Assembly (NCBI RefSeq): GCF_003344635.1
Contig: NZ_QPKK01000007.1
Span: forward strand, 1 to 39,210
Length of the DNA: 39,210 nucleotides
Origin: Desertihabitans aurantiacus
GTDB taxonomy: Bacteria; Actinomycetota; Actinomycetes; Propionibacteriales; Propionibacteriaceae
Direction: 5' to 3'
A model generated the notes under the pieces. That model made no database searches. It had not been told where the DNA came from and saw only the letters and a program-made list of their open reading frames with translations. Positions 8,188 to 16,436 of this stretch are shown here, piece by piece. Every line of letters begins with the position of its first letter. The first letter of the stretch is position 1. A program made the translations under genes and the position numbers.

Positions 8188-9468
8188 ATGGCTCATGACG
8201 CGGTGCAGCTGATCAAGCACAAGCGCGACGGCGGCGCCCTCGACGGCGACCAGATCCGCTGGTTGATCAGGGCCTACACCGCCGGCGAGGTGGCCGAGGA
8301 GCAGATGTCGGCGATGGCGATGGCGATCTTCTTCAACGGCCTGGACGCCGCCGAGCTCGCCACCTGGACGACGGCCATGATCGAGACCGGGGAGCGGCTG
8401 GACTTCTCCTCGCTCTCGCGCCCGACCGCCGACAAGCACTCCACCGGCGGCGTCGGCGACAAGATCACCCTGCCGCTGGCCCCGCTGGTCGCCGCCTGCG
8501 GGGTGGCGGTCCCCCAGCTCAGCGGCCGCGGGCTCGGCCACACCGGCGGCACCCTGGACAAGCTGGAGTCGGTGCCGGGCTGGCGGGCCGACCTCAGCAC
8601 CACCGAGATGATCAGCCAGCTGGAGGACGTCGGCGCGGTGGTCTGCGCCGCCGGGTCGGGGCTCGCGCCGGCGGACAAGAAGCTCTACGCGCTGCGCGAC
8701 GTCACCGCCACGGTGGAGTCGATCCCGCTGATCGCCTCCTCGATCATGAGCAAGAAGATCGCCGAGGGCACCGGCGCGCTGGTGCTCGACGTCAAGGTCG
8801 GCACCGGGGCCTTCATGACCTCTCTCGACGACGCCCGCACCTTGGCCCGGACCATGGTCGGGCTCGGCACCGACGCCGGGGTGCGCACGGTCGCGCTGCT
8901 GACCGACATGTCGACCCCGCTCGGCCGGACCGCCGGCAACGCGCTGGAGGTACGGGAGTCGGTGGAGGTGCTGGCCGGCGGCGGGCCGTCCGACGTGGTC
9001 GAGCTGACCCTGGCCCTGGCGCGGGAGATGGTCGCCGCCGCGGGCCGCGATGACGTCGACCCCGCCGAGGCGCTGGCCGACGGCCGGGCGATGGACGTCT
9101 GGCGGCGGATGGTCAGCGCCCAGGGCGGCGACCCCGACGCCCCGCTGCCGACCGCCCGGCACACCCACACCGTCCCCGCCCCCGCCGACGGCGTGGTGAC
9201 CCGGGTCGACGCCATGGCCGTCGGGCTGGCGGCCTGGCGGCTGGGGGCCGGACGGGCCCGCAAGGAGGACCCGGTGCAGGCCGGGGCCGGGGTCGAGCTG
9301 CACGCCCAGGTCGGAGAGCGGGTGCACGCCGGCGAACCGCTGCTGACCCTGCACACCGACGACGAGCACCGGGTCGAGCGCGCGCTGGAGGTGCTGGCCG
9401 GCGGCGTCGACGTCGGCGATGAGCCGCCGTCACCCCGCGCGGTGGTGCTGGAGCGGATCGCCTCCTGA
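8188..9468 (+). CDS. Thymidine / pyrimidine-nucleoside phosphorylase
   Basis: A 426-residue enzyme of nucleoside phosphorylase family 2. It splits thymidine (and perhaps uridine) with phosphate into base and sugar 1-phosphate for nucleoside salvage. Seen: KHSTGGVGDK (83-92, phosphate binding), the family signature SGRGLGHTGGTLDKLES, SSIMSKKIAEG, and a C-terminal barrel-sandwich domain with GRARKEDPVQAGAGVELHAQ. ATG 8188 is chosen because MAHDAVQLIKHKRDGGAL matches the usual start and CATACT ends 7 nt before it. It is a single-gene unit, 75 bp before recQ. Sequence alone does not tell deoA from pdp specificity. Confidence 0.93.
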   Translation: MAHDAVQLIKHKRDGGALDGDQIRWLIRAYTAGEVAEEQMSAMAMAIFFNGLDAAELATWTTAMIETGERLDFSSLSRPTADKHSTGGVGDKITLPLAPLVAACGVAVPQLSGRGLGHTGGTLDKLESVPGWRADLSTTEMISQLEDVGAVVCAAGSGLAPADKKLYALRDVTATVESIPLIASSIMSKKIAEGTGALVLDVKVGTGAFMTSLDDARTLARTMVGLGTDAGVRTVALLTDMSTPLGRTAGNALEVRESVEVLAGGGPSDVVELTLALAREMVAAAGRDDVDPAEALADGRAMDVWRRMVSAQGGDPDAPLPTARHTHTVPAPADGVVTRVDAMAVGLAAWRLGAGRARKEDPVQAGAGVELHAQVGERVHAGEPLLTLHTDDEHRVERALEVLAGGVDVGDEPPSPRAVVLERIAS

Positions 9469-9543
9469 GCCGCCGCCGCGTCGCCCTCGTCACACCGGGG
9501 CCCATCAGCGGCTAGGAGGCCCGCTCCGGGGTAGACGGCGGTC

Positions 9544-11223
9544 GTGCCCGACGACCGACCCGCCGAGGAGACCGTGACCCGCATCGCCGAGACCGCCCGC
9601 GCCCGCTTCGGCATCGAGGAGGTGCGCGGGTGGCAGTCCGACGCCGTGGCCACCCTGCTCGAGGGGTGCGACGTGCTGCTGGTGCAGCCCACCGGGGCCG
9701 GCAAGTCGCTGGCCTACCAGCTGGCCGGCGCGCTGCTGGACAGCGGCCCGACGCTGGTGGTGTCGCCGCTGCTGGCGCTGCAGCAGGACCAGGTGACCTC
9801 GCTGGAGGAGGGTGCGGAGGGCGTCCGGGCGTTCCGGGTCAGCTCGATGGAGGGCGAGCGGGCGCGGGAGGAGGCCTTCGAGACCGCCCGCACCGACCCC
9901 TCGACCTTCCTCTTCCTGGCCCCCGAGCAGCTGGCCCGGGCCGAGACCCGTGAGCAGGTCGCCGCCCTGCGGCCCGCGCTGGTGGCCGTGGACGAGGCGC
10001 ACTGCGTGTCCTCCTGGGGCCACGACTTCCGCCCCGACTACCTGCGGCTGGGCGAGCTGCTGGAGGCGGTCGGCCGGCCGCCGGTGATCGCGCTGACGGC
10101 CACCGCCGCCCCGCCGGTGCGGGCCGACATCGCCGAGCGCCTGCGGCTGCGCGAGCCGCGGCTGGTGCTGGCCGACCTGGCCCGTCCCAACCTCGACCTG
10201 GCCGCGGTGACCTGCCGGGACGAGGACGAGCGCCGCCGCACCGTCCTGGAGGCGGTCGCCGCGCAACCCGGCCAGGGCATCGTCTACACCCGCACCCGCC
10301 GGCTCGCCGAGGAGCTGGCCGAGGCGCTCCGCGCGTCCGGCCGCAACGCCACCCACTACCACGCGGGGCTCCGGACGAGGCTGCGCGACGAGGTGCAGGA
10401 GGAGTTCATGACAGGCGGCACCGAGGTGCTGGTGGCCACCTCGGCGTTCGGGATGGGCATCGACAAGCCCGACATCCGCTTCGTCGTGCACGCCCAGGCC
10501 CCGGAGTCCCCCGACGTCTACTACCAGGAGGCCGGACGCGCCGGCCGCGACGGCGAGCCGGCGACCTGCCTGCTCTGCTCCGGTGACGGCGACTTCTCCC
10601 TCGCCCGGTTCTTCGCCCCGGCGGTGCCCGAGCCGGGTGACGTCACCGCCGTGCTGGCCGGGCTGGCCCGCGCCGACGGCGATCCCGACCGCGCCGCGCT
10701 GGGCGAGGAGACCGGGCTCAGCCGGCAGAAGCTCGGCCGGATCCTCAACCTCGTCGAGGAGGAGGTCGCCCACTCCGGCGGCGACCGGGACGACGTGGGC
10801 GAGGAGGACGACCCGATGGTCGCCCGGGTGGTCGAGCGGGCCGAGGCGCACCGCCGGGTGCAGCAGACCCGGATCGAGATGATGCGCCGCTACGTCGAGT
10901 CGACCACCTGCCGGCAGCGGTTCCTGCTGCACTACTTCGGCGACGACCACGAGGAGCCGTGCGGGCACTGCGACAACTGCCGCAGCGGCGCCACCGAGCA
11001 GCACGACCGCACGGTCGCCGAGCGCGCCGAGCAGGCCGCCGAGGGCGGCGCGGAGTGGGCCGGACGGTTCGAGGTCGAGCAGCAGGTGCGCCACCGCGAG
11101 TTCGGCCCGGGCGTGGTCGTCGAGGTCGAGGGCGAGCGGGTCACCGTGCTGTTCGAGCAGGGCGGCTACCGCACCCTCGACCTGCCCACCGTGGTGGAGT
11201 CGGACGTCCTCGAGCCCGCCTGA
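9544..11223 (+). CDS. RecQ-family ATP-dependent DNA helicase, short form with a Tudor-like tail
   Basis: A 559-residue superfamily 2 helicase. Walker A is QPTGAGKS (48-55), the DEAH box VDEAHCVSSWGHDFRP lies near 150, and motif VI is YYQEAGRAGRDG. The zinc-binding region has C456, C473, C476 and C479. There is no recognisable HRDC domain, and the usual winged-helix (RQC) domain is absent or very short. Instead the end reads VRHREFGPGVVVEVEGERV, then TVLFEQGGYRTL (about 507-546), like the Tudor-type tail of PcrA/UvrD helicases. Role: repair or recombination intermediates. GTG 9544 follows GTAGAC by 7 nt; GTG 9574, behind GAGGAG, is an alternative start. Confidence 0.9.
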   Translation: MPDDRPAEETVTRIAETARARFGIEEVRGWQSDAVATLLEGCDVLLVQPTGAGKSLAYQLAGALLDSGPTLVVSPLLALQQDQVTSLEEGAEGVRAFRVSSMEGERAREEAFETARTDPSTFLFLAPEQLARAETREQVAALRPALVAVDEAHCVSSWGHDFRPDYLRLGELLEAVGRPPVIALTATAAPPVRADIAERLRLREPRLVLADLARPNLDLAAVTCRDEDERRRTVLEAVAAQPGQGIVYTRTRRLAEELAEALRASGRNATHYHAGLRTRLRDEVQEEFMTGGTEVLVATSAFGMGIDKPDIRFVVHAQAPESPDVYYQEAGRAGRDGEPATCLLCSGDGDFSLARFFAPAVPEPGDVTAVLAGLARADGDPDRAALGEETGLSRQKLGRILNLVEEEVAHSGGDRDDVGEEDDPMVARVVERAEAHRRVQQTRIEMMRRYVESTTCRQRFLLHYFGDDHEEPCGHCDNCRSGATEQHDRTVAERAEQAAEGGAEWAGRFEVEQQVRHREFGPGVVVEVEGERVTVLFEQGGYRTLDLPTVVESDVLEPA

Positions 11224-11248
11224 GCGGCCTGAGCGCGGCGAGCGGCCC

Positions 11249-12913
11249 TCAGCCGTCCCGCCCGTTGCCGACCCCGGCGGCGACCCGGTCCGACGCCCCG
11301 GCCGACGGGGTCGGGACGTCGTGCACCAGCCCGTGCAGGTAGGCGTCGCTGAGCGCCTCCCAGGACGCCTCGATGATGTTGGCGCCCACCCCGACCGTGG
11401 TCCAGGTGCGCTCGCCGTCGCTGGTGTCGATGAGCACCCGCACCACGGCGTCGGTGCCGTGACCGCCCTTCGCCCCCACCGGCCCCTCCAGCACCCGCAC
11501 CCGGTAGTCGGTGAGCTCGTAGCGGTCCACCACCGGGAAGGCCGGGGTGAGCGCCCGGCGCAGGGCGTGGTCCAGCGCGTTCACCGGGCCGTTGCCCTCA
11601 CCGACGAACAGCTGGACGTCCCCCCGTGCCTGCAGCTTCACCGTCGCCTCCGACTCCGACGGCGCGCCCGCGGCGGAGTGGGTGTGCACCCGCCAGTGCA
11701 GCACCCGGAAGTACTCCTCCAGCTCGTCCAGCTCGTCGCGCAGCAGCAGCTCGAAGGAGGCGTCGGCCGCCTCGTAGGAGTAGCCGGCGGCCTCCCGGGC
11801 CTTGACCAGGTCGGTGACCCGGCCAGCCAGGTCGCGGTCGGAGAGGTCGAAGCCGAGCTCCTCACCCTTGATCTGGATGTTCGCCCGCCCGGCCATGTCG
11901 GAGATCAGCATCCGCATGTCGTTGCCCACCGCCGCCGGGTCGATGTGCTGGTACAGATTGGGGTCGACCCGGATCGCGCTGGCGTGCAGGCCCGCCTTGT
12001 GGGCGAAGGCCGAGGAGCCGGTGAACGGGGCGCGGGCCGAGCCGGCCACGTTGGTCACCGCGCCGACCGCGTGGGAGATCCGGGTCGCCTCGGCCAGGGC
12101 GCCCTCGGGCAGCACCTGCCAGCCGTACTTCAGCTGCAGGTTCGCCACCACGGAGATGAGGTCGGCGTTGCCGGTGCGCTCGCCGTAGCCGTTGATGGTG
12201 CCCTGCACGTGCATCACGCCGGCCTCCACCGCGGCCAGCGTGTTGGCCACCGCGCAGCCGGTGTCGTTGTGGCAGTGCACGCCGAGGTCGACCCCCACCC
12301 CGCCGGCGGCCGAGACGACGTCGCCCATCCAGCTCGGCAGCATGCCGCCGTTGGTGTCGCACAGCACCACCACCTCCGCGCCCGCCTCGGCGGCGGTCTG
12401 CACCACCTCCAGCGCGTAGACGGGGTCGTCGTGGTAGCCGTCGAAGAAGTGCTCGCAGTCGACGAACACCCGCATCCCCTCCGAGCGCAGGTGCTCGACG
12501 GTGTCGCGGACCATGGCGAGGTTCTCGGCCAGCGTGGTGCGCAGGGCCCGCTCGACGTGGGCGGCGTGGCTCTTGGCCACCAGGCAGGCGACCGGCGCGC
12601 GGGACTCCCGCAGGGCCGCGACCAGGGGGTCGTCGGCGGCCCGGCCACCGACCCGCCGGGTGGCGCCGAAGGCGACCAGCTGGGCGTTGCGCAGGGTCAG
12701 CTCGCCGCGGGCGGCAGCGGCGAAGAAGGCGGTGTCGTTGGGGTTGGCACCGGGCCAGCCACCCTCGATGAAGCCCACGCCCAGCTCGTCCAGCAGTCCG
12801 GCGATCCGCAGCTTGTCGGCCACGGTCAGCCGCAGGCCCTCCTGCTGCGCACCGTCGCGCAAGGTGGTGTCGTAGACGTGGAACACGCCGGGGGCGGGCA
12901 TCGGCTCGAGCAT
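11249..12913 (-). CDS. cimA: Citramalate synthase (CimA)
   Basis: A 554-residue HMGL-like enzyme of the CimA (TIGR00977) type. It condenses pyruvate and acetyl-CoA to (R)-citramalate, giving 2-oxobutyrate for isoleucine without threonine deaminase. Seen: YDTTLRDGAQQEGLRLTVAD, where the paired GAQ-EG is typical of this branch, VHCHNDTGCAVANTLAAVEA (metal-binding HxH), GERTGNADL, and a C-terminal LeuA-type dimer/feedback domain (about 420-535). ATG 12913 is chosen for its AGGAAG, about 9 nt upstream, and because the further upstream codons look non-coding. It lies 222 bp after ilvE, behind its own leader with terminator. 2-isopropylmalate synthase is the alternative, less likely from the length and motif. 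Confidence 0.9.
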   Translation of the reverse strand: MLEPMPAPGVFHVYDTTLRDGAQQEGLRLTVADKLRIAGLLDELGVGFIEGGWPGANPNDTAFFAAAARGELTLRNAQLVAFGATRRVGGRAADDPLVAALRESRAPVACLVAKSHAAHVERALRTTLAENLAMVRDTVEHLRSEGMRVFVDCEHFFDGYHDDPVYALEVVQTAAEAGAEVVVLCDTNGGMLPSWMGDVVSAAGGVGVDLGVHCHNDTGCAVANTLAAVEAGVMHVQGTINGYGERTGNADLISVVANLQLKYGWQVLPEGALAEATRISHAVGAVTNVAGSARAPFTGSSAFAHKAGLHASAIRVDPNLYQHIDPAAVGNDMRMLISDMAGRANIQIKGEELGFDLSDRDLAGRVTDLVKAREAAGYSYEAADASFELLLRDELDELEEYFRVLHWRVHTHSAAGAPSESEATVKLQARGDVQLFVGEGNGPVNALDHALRRALTPAFPVVDRYELTDYRVRVLEGPVGAKGGHGTDAVVRVLIDTSDGERTWTTVGVGANIIEASWEALSDAYLHGLVHDVPTPSAGASDRVAAGVGNGRDG

Positions 12914-12978
12914 CGGTGGTCTTCCTGTCAGCGGACGTGCGGTCGAGGTGCTCGGACGCCGGAGCACTCCCGGGAACG

Positions 12979-13008
12979 AAAAAACCTCCCGTCGGAGACA
13001 GGAGGTTT
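12979..13008 (-). terminator. Intrinsic terminator in the cimA leader (attenuator)
   Basis: On the minus strand a perfect 8-bp stem, AAACCTCC (13008-13001) / GGAGGTTT (12989-12982), is followed by a run of T ending TTTCG. The U tract overlaps the stem end (12984-12979). It stands about 65 nt before the cimA ATG and after a candidate leader peptide, so it can stop transcription before cimA. It could also simply end ilvE mRNA. Confidence 0.75.
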
Positions 13009-13027
13009 CAGCGCGGACGACGTCAGG

Positions 13028-13066
13028 TCATCCACGCTGCCCGGTAATGGCGGCGGGTCGGAGCAC
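13028..13066 (-). CDS. Candidate leader peptide of cimA, MLRPAAITGQRG
   Basis: A 12-codon frame from GTG 13066 to TGA 13030-13028. The -10-like CAGAAT (13078-13073) ends 6 nt before the GTG, the same leaderless spacing as for the ilvB leader. It contains Leu (CTC) and Ile (ATT, a rare codon in this genome). Its stop codon lies in a hairpin GGATGAC-CTGAC-GTCGTCC (13033-13015), directly before the terminator. It is less rich in branched-chain codons than the ilvB leader, so attenuation by this peptide is an inference. Confidence 0.45.
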   Translation of the reverse strand: MLRPAAITGQRG

Positions 13067-13135
13067 GCAGCGATTCTGCGCCAGCGCGCCCCGTCCCGCC
13101 ACCGTCGTCTCAGCGAGCGGGACGGACGTCCAGCC

Positions 13136-14218
13136 TCAGATCACCCGGTGCATCCAGCCGTGGGTGTCCTCCCGGCGGCCGTACTGGATGTCGAGCAGGG
13201 CCTGGCGCAGCTCCAGGGTGCGCGGGCCCGGCTCGCCGTCGCCCACCGCGGTGGTGCCGTCGAGGTCCTTGAGCGCACCGATCGGGGTGATCACCGCCGC
13301 GGTGCCGCAGGCGAAGATCTCCTTGATGGCGCCGGTGCGGCACCCGTCCAGCACCTCCTCCAGGGAGACCCGGCGCTCGACCGGGGTCAGCCCGAGCTCC
13401 GGGGCGAGGGTGAGGATGGCGTCGCGGGTGACGCCCTCGAGGATGGTGCCCAGCGCCGGCGTGACCAGCTGGCCGTCGGCGGTGACGAAGTAGACGTTCA
13501 TGCCGCCCAGCTCGTCCACCCACTTCCGCTCCACGGCATCGGTGAACAGCACCTGGCTGCAGCCGTGCTCGGCCGCCTCGGCCTGGGCCACCAGCGAGGC
13601 CGCGTAGTTGCCGCCGCACTTGGCCGCCCCGGTGCCGCCGGGGGCCGCGCGGGTGTAGTCCCGCGACATCCAGATCTGCACCGGCTGGACGCCGCCGCTG
13701 AAGTAGGACCCGGCTGGGGAGGCGATCACGCAGAACTGCACCTTGCGTGCCCCGCGGACGCCGAGGAAGACCTCGTTGGCGAACATGAACGGGCGCAGGT
13801 ACAGCGAGGTCTCCCCACCGGCCGGCACCCACGCCTGGTCGGCCTCGACCAGGGCCTCGACCGCCTCGACGAAGGACCCCACCGGCAGCTCGGGGAGGGC
13901 GAGGCGGCGCGCCGAGACCGCGAACCGCTCGGCGTTCTTCTCCGGCCGGAAGAGCCACACCGAGCCGTCGGCGTGCCGGTAGGCCTTCATCCCCTCGAAG
14001 ATCTCCTGCGCGTAGTGCAGCACCGCCGAGGCCGGGTCGAGCTGGAACGGTGCGTAGGGCACCACCGCCGAGTCCGCCCAGCCGTCGGCCGCCGTCCAGG
14101 TGGCCACCGCCATGTGGTCGGTGAAGTTCACGCCGAACCCGGGATCGGCCAGTACGGCCTCGCGCTCGGCGTCGCTGCGGGGCGCGGACGAGGGCTGCAG
14201 GTCGAACTTCAGCGTCAT
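13136..14218 (-). CDS. ilvE: Branched-chain amino acid aminotransferase (IlvE)
   Basis: A 360-residue class IV PLP aminotransferase that performs the last step of leucine, isoleucine and valine synthesis, with glutamate as amino donor. The PLP lysine is K200 in GTGAAKCGGNYAAS. Also seen are the conserved LHYAQEIFEGMKAYRHADGS, the ELGGMNVYFV motif after the lysine, and IFACGTAAVITPIG. Length and motifs fit the long actinobacterial IlvE group. ATG 14218 has no Shine-Dalgarno; TACTTT (14230-14225) ends 6 nt before it, suggesting a leaderless mRNA. It is divergent from leuB and upstream of cimA. Confidence 0.97.
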   Translation of the reverse strand: MTLKFDLQPSSAPRSDAEREAVLADPGFGVNFTDHMAVATWTAADGWADSAVVPYAPFQLDPASAVLHYAQEIFEGMKAYRHADGSVWLFRPEKNAERFAVSARRLALPELPVGSFVEAVEALVEADQAWVPAGGETSLYLRPFMFANEVFLGVRGARKVQFCVIASPAGSYFSGGVQPVQIWMSRDYTRAAPGGTGAAKCGGNYAASLVAQAEAAEHGCSQVLFTDAVERKWVDELGGMNVYFVTADGQLVTPALGTILEGVTRDAILTLAPELGLTPVERRVSLEEVLDGCRTGAIKEIFACGTAAVITPIGALKDLDGTTAVGDGEPGPRTLELRQALLDIQYGRREDTHGWMHRVI

Positions 14219-14224
14219 GGCCGC

Positions 14225-14330
14225 AAAGTAGCAGGGCGTCCGACTAGTTCCGGGGCGCTCCCACTCCTCGACCGGGGGCCCGCTCCGGGCCTGAGACGGC
14301 CCCCGACGGGCACCGCCCGCTGTCTAGCCT
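14225..14330. promoter_or_regulatory. Divergent leaderless promoters of ilvE and leuB
   Basis: TACTTT on the minus strand (14230-14225) ends 6 nt before the ilvE ATG, and TAGCCT on the plus strand (14325-14330) ends 6 nt before the leuB ATG. The GC-rich 94 bp between them shows no clear -35 and no copy of the ATATCAG repeat seen before leuC. Confidence 0.6.
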
Positions 14331-14336
14331 GGCGCA

Positions 14337-15422
14337 ATGACCACGACGCCCGACCCGGCCGCCGGACCCGCCCGCACCCCCACCCTGGCCGTGATCGGCG
14401 GCGACGGGATCGGCCCCGAGGTGACCGCCGAGGCGGTCAAGGTGCTGCAGGCGGTGTGCGGCGAGCAGGCCTTCTCCTTCGTCGACTACGACCTGGGTGC
14501 GGAGCGCTGGAAGCGCACCGGTGAGGTGCTGCCCGACTCCGTGCTGACCGAGCTGGACGCCTGCGACGCCATCCTCTTCGGCGCGGTGGGTGCGGCCCCG
14601 GGTGACAAGTCGATGCCGAGCGGCATCCTCGAGCGCGGGCTGATCCTCAAGATCCGCTTCGCCTTCGACCACTACGTCAACCTGCGGCCCAGCCGCCTCT
14701 ACCAGGGCGTGCCGACCCCGCTGGCCAGCTCGGTGACCGACCGCGGCCCGGTCGACTTCGTGGTGGTGCGCGAGGGCACCGAGGGCCTCTACTGCGGCAA
14801 CGGCGGCGTGGTCCGTCCGGGCACCCCGCACGAGATCGCCACCGAGGTCAGCGTCAACACCGCCTACGGTGTCGAGCGGGTGGTCCGGGACGCCTTCGAG
14901 CGCGCCACCCGGCGTCGCGGCAAGGTGACCCTGGTGCACAAGCACAACGTGCTGGTGAACGCCGGCGGGCTGTGGAACCGGGTGTTCGAGCAGGTGGCCG
15001 CGGAGTACCCGGGCGTGCAGACCGACTACCTGCACGTCGACGCCGCCACGATCTTCCTCGCCACCGACCCGGCCCGCTTCGACGTGGTGGTCACCGACAA
15101 CCTGTTCGGCGACATCCTCACCGACCTGGCGGCCGCCGTCACCGGTGGCATCGGGCTGGCGGCCAGCGGCAACGTCAACCCGTCGCGCGAGCACCCCTCG
15201 ATGTTCGAGCCGGTGCACGGCTCGGCCCCCGACATCGCCGGTCAGCAGAAGGCCGACCCCTCGGCAGCGATCCTGTCGGCGGGTCTGCTGCTGGAGCACC
15301 TCGGACGCACCGAGCAGGCGGCCACGGTGGCCGCGGCGGTGACCGCCGACATCGAGTCCCGCGACGGCACCCCGCGCACCACCCGCGAGATCGGCGACGC
15401 CATCGCCACCCGCCTCGCCTGA
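14337..15422 (+). CDS. leuB: 3-isopropylmalate dehydrogenase (LeuB)
   Basis: A 361-residue NAD-dependent beta-decarboxylating dehydrogenase that oxidises 3-isopropylmalate to 2-oxoisocaproate; the family also accepts methylmalate on the citramalate route. Seen: [19 protein letters not shown] near the N-terminus, [11 protein letters not shown], the Lys/Asn motif [10 protein letters not shown], and the signature [20 protein letters not shown]. The first 14 residues are a short extra Pro/Ala-rich stretch. ATG 14337 has no Shine-Dalgarno but has TAGCCT 6 nt upstream. It is alone on its strand and divergent from ilvE. Confidence 0.96.
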   Translation: MTTTPDPAAGPARTPTLAVIGGDGIGPEVTAEAVKVLQAVCGEQAFSFVDYDLGAERWKRTGEVLPDSVLTELDACDAILFGAVGAAPGDKSMPSGILERGLILKIRFAFDHYVNLRPSRLYQGVPTPLASSVTDRGPVDFVVVREGTEGLYCGNGGVVRPGTPHEIATEVSVNTAYGVERVVRDAFERATRRRGKVTLVHKHNVLVNAGGLWNRVFEQVAAEYPGVQTDYLHVDAATIFLATDPARFDVVVTDNLFGDILTDLAAAVTGGIGLAASGNVNPSREHPSMFEPVHGSAPDIAGQQKADPSAAILSAGLLLEHLGRTEQAATVAAAVTADIESRDGTPRTTREIGDAIATRLA

Positions 15423-15435
15423 GCCCTCCAGGCGG

Positions 15436-15453
15436 CGCCGGGTCTCCCCGGCG
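15436..15453. terminator. Hairpin between leuB and the convergent small gene
   Basis: Perfect 7-bp stem CGCCGGG / CCCGGCG with loop TCTC, 14 bp after the leuB stop and 6 bp before the stop of the minus-strand 48-residue gene. It can end transcription from both sides; no U tract. Confidence 0.6.
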
Positions 15454-15459
15454 ACGTGG

Positions 15460-15606
15460 TCAGCGGCTGGTGGTCTGCACCCGCGGCGCGACCGAGTGCT
15501 CGCGGCGGGGGCGGCGGCGCGGGGTGGGCAGCTCGCGCAGGCGGGCGTCCTGACCGGTCTCCTCGAGGCGGCCCTCGCCCCAGGTGTGCGGGTACATCTC
15601 GTACAC
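15460..15606 (-). CDS. Small 48-residue protein of unknown function
   Basis: A short minus-strand gene, GTG 15606 to TGA 15460-15462. It starts MYEMYPHTWGEGRLEETGQD and continues ARLRELPTPRRRPRREHSVA, ending PRVQTTSR: an acidic-aromatic head and a basic, proline-rich tail. It has no membrane segment and no cysteine. Support for being real: a strong Shine-Dalgarno GGGAGGAG with good spacing before the GTG, a -10 TAGTAT (15669-15664) about 60 nt upstream, and a hairpin terminator just beyond the stop. The 5' leader includes a small hairpin (15634-15649). I do not recognise a family. Length and end-to-end coding support are good; function is unknown. Confidence 0.65.
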   Translation of the reverse strand: MYEMYPHTWGEGRLEETGQDARLRELPTPRRRPRREHSVAPRVQTTSR

Positions 15607-15663
15607 GGCTCGCTCCTCCCGCTCCGGCGCGGTCCGTCCCCGTGGACGGTCCTGGTGCCCGAG

Positions 15664-15669
15664 ATACTA
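15664..15669 (-). promoter_or_regulatory. -10 element TAGTAT of the 48-residue gene
   Basis: TAGTAT on the minus strand stands in otherwise GC-rich sequence, about 58 nt before the GTG of the small gene. The predicted mRNA leader carries the stem CCGTCC (15634-15639) / GGACGG (15644-15649) and a Shine-Dalgarno, so this gene, unlike its neighbours, is not leaderless. Confidence 0.5.
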
Positions 15670-15788
15670 GGACGCCCGAAGATCTCGCCCCGGGGCCGTG
15701 CTCCCGGCATCTCGGATCCTGGGACGTCGCCGCGGTCCGCAGTCCGGACCGGCCGGCCGACGCGCGGCGCTCCGGCAGACTGGTGCCG

Positions 15789-16373
15789 GTGAGCACGTTG
15801 CCCGGTGTCCCCTCGCTCGTGACGAAGGCCCTCCGCAAGTCGCTGGCGATGGGCTACCTGGAGGCCACCCGGACCGAGACCGGCCGGTTGCTGGCGACCC
15901 TCGCGGCCACCCGGCAGGGCACCATCGCCGAGTGCGGGACCGGCTGCGGGGTGGGTGCGGCCTGGTTGCGCAGCGGTGCGCCGTCGGCCACCCGGGTGCT
16001 CACCGCCGAGCTGGAGGGGTCGCTGGCCCACGAGGTCGCCGACATGTTCGCCGGTGACGGGATCGACGTGCTGCACGCCGACTGGTCGGCGCTGGAGTCC
16101 GCGGCCCCGTTCTCGCTGCTCTTCCTCGACGCCTCGCAGGCCCTGATGAGCGAGCGGGACGACGTGATCGCCCTGGTCGAGCCGGGCGGGATGATCGTGC
16201 TGGACGACTTCACCCCCAGCATCAGCTGGCCGCCGCGGGTGCACGACCGGCTGGACCGGGTGCGCTCGGACTGGCTGGCCGACCCCCGGCTCACCAGCGC
16301 GGAGGTGATGGTCGCCCCGGACGCCGCGGTGATCATCGCGGTGCTGCGTCCCGGCGCCCCGGCGTCAGCCTGA
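15789..16373 (+). CDS. Predicted class I SAM-dependent methyltransferase (O-methyltransferase type)
   Basis: A 194-residue protein with a Rossmann-like methyltransferase core. The glycine-rich motif is IAECGTGCGVGAAWLRSG (about 47-64), followed by VLTAELEGSLAHEVADMF, the core strand FSLLFLDAS, and VEPGGMIVLDDF. It resembles the O-methyltransferase group that includes catechol and caffeoyl-CoA methyltransferases; the target is unknown. GTG 15789 is chosen because CAGACT (15776-15781) ends 7 nt before it; GTG 15783 is two codons further upstream in frame. It is followed on the same strand by the four-cysteine protein, 63 bp away. Confidence 0.75.
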   Translation: MSTLPGVPSLVTKALRKSLAMGYLEATRTETGRLLATLAATRQGTIAECGTGCGVGAAWLRSGAPSATRVLTAELEGSLAHEVADMFAGDGIDVLHADWSALESAAPFSLLFLDASQALMSERDDVIALVEPGGMIVLDDFTPSISWPPRVHDRLDRVRSDWLADPRLTSAEVMVAPDAAVIIAVLRPGAPASA

Positions 16374-16436
16374 GAGGTCGGACAGAAGTTCTGCAGAGAC
16401 CGCTGAGGCCCGTCGTCGGGAGGTGATGCTGTCCCC

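Noticed and set aside
12960-13010. T-box riboswitch before cimA
   Set aside because: No specifier stem or AGGGUGGNACCGCG T-box sequence is visible; the leader is too short for one.
13028-13102. Longer cimA leader frame starting at GTG near 13102
   Set aside because: The shorter frame from 13066 has the -10-like CAGAAT at exactly 6 nt, while the longer one would start upstream of that promoter.
11321-14524. A very long open frame on the plus strand, antisense to cimA and ilvE
   Set aside because: It has no family motif and is His/Gly/Val/Arg-rich, as expected from the reverse of GC-rich coding sequence. cimA and ilvE are unmistakable on the other strand.
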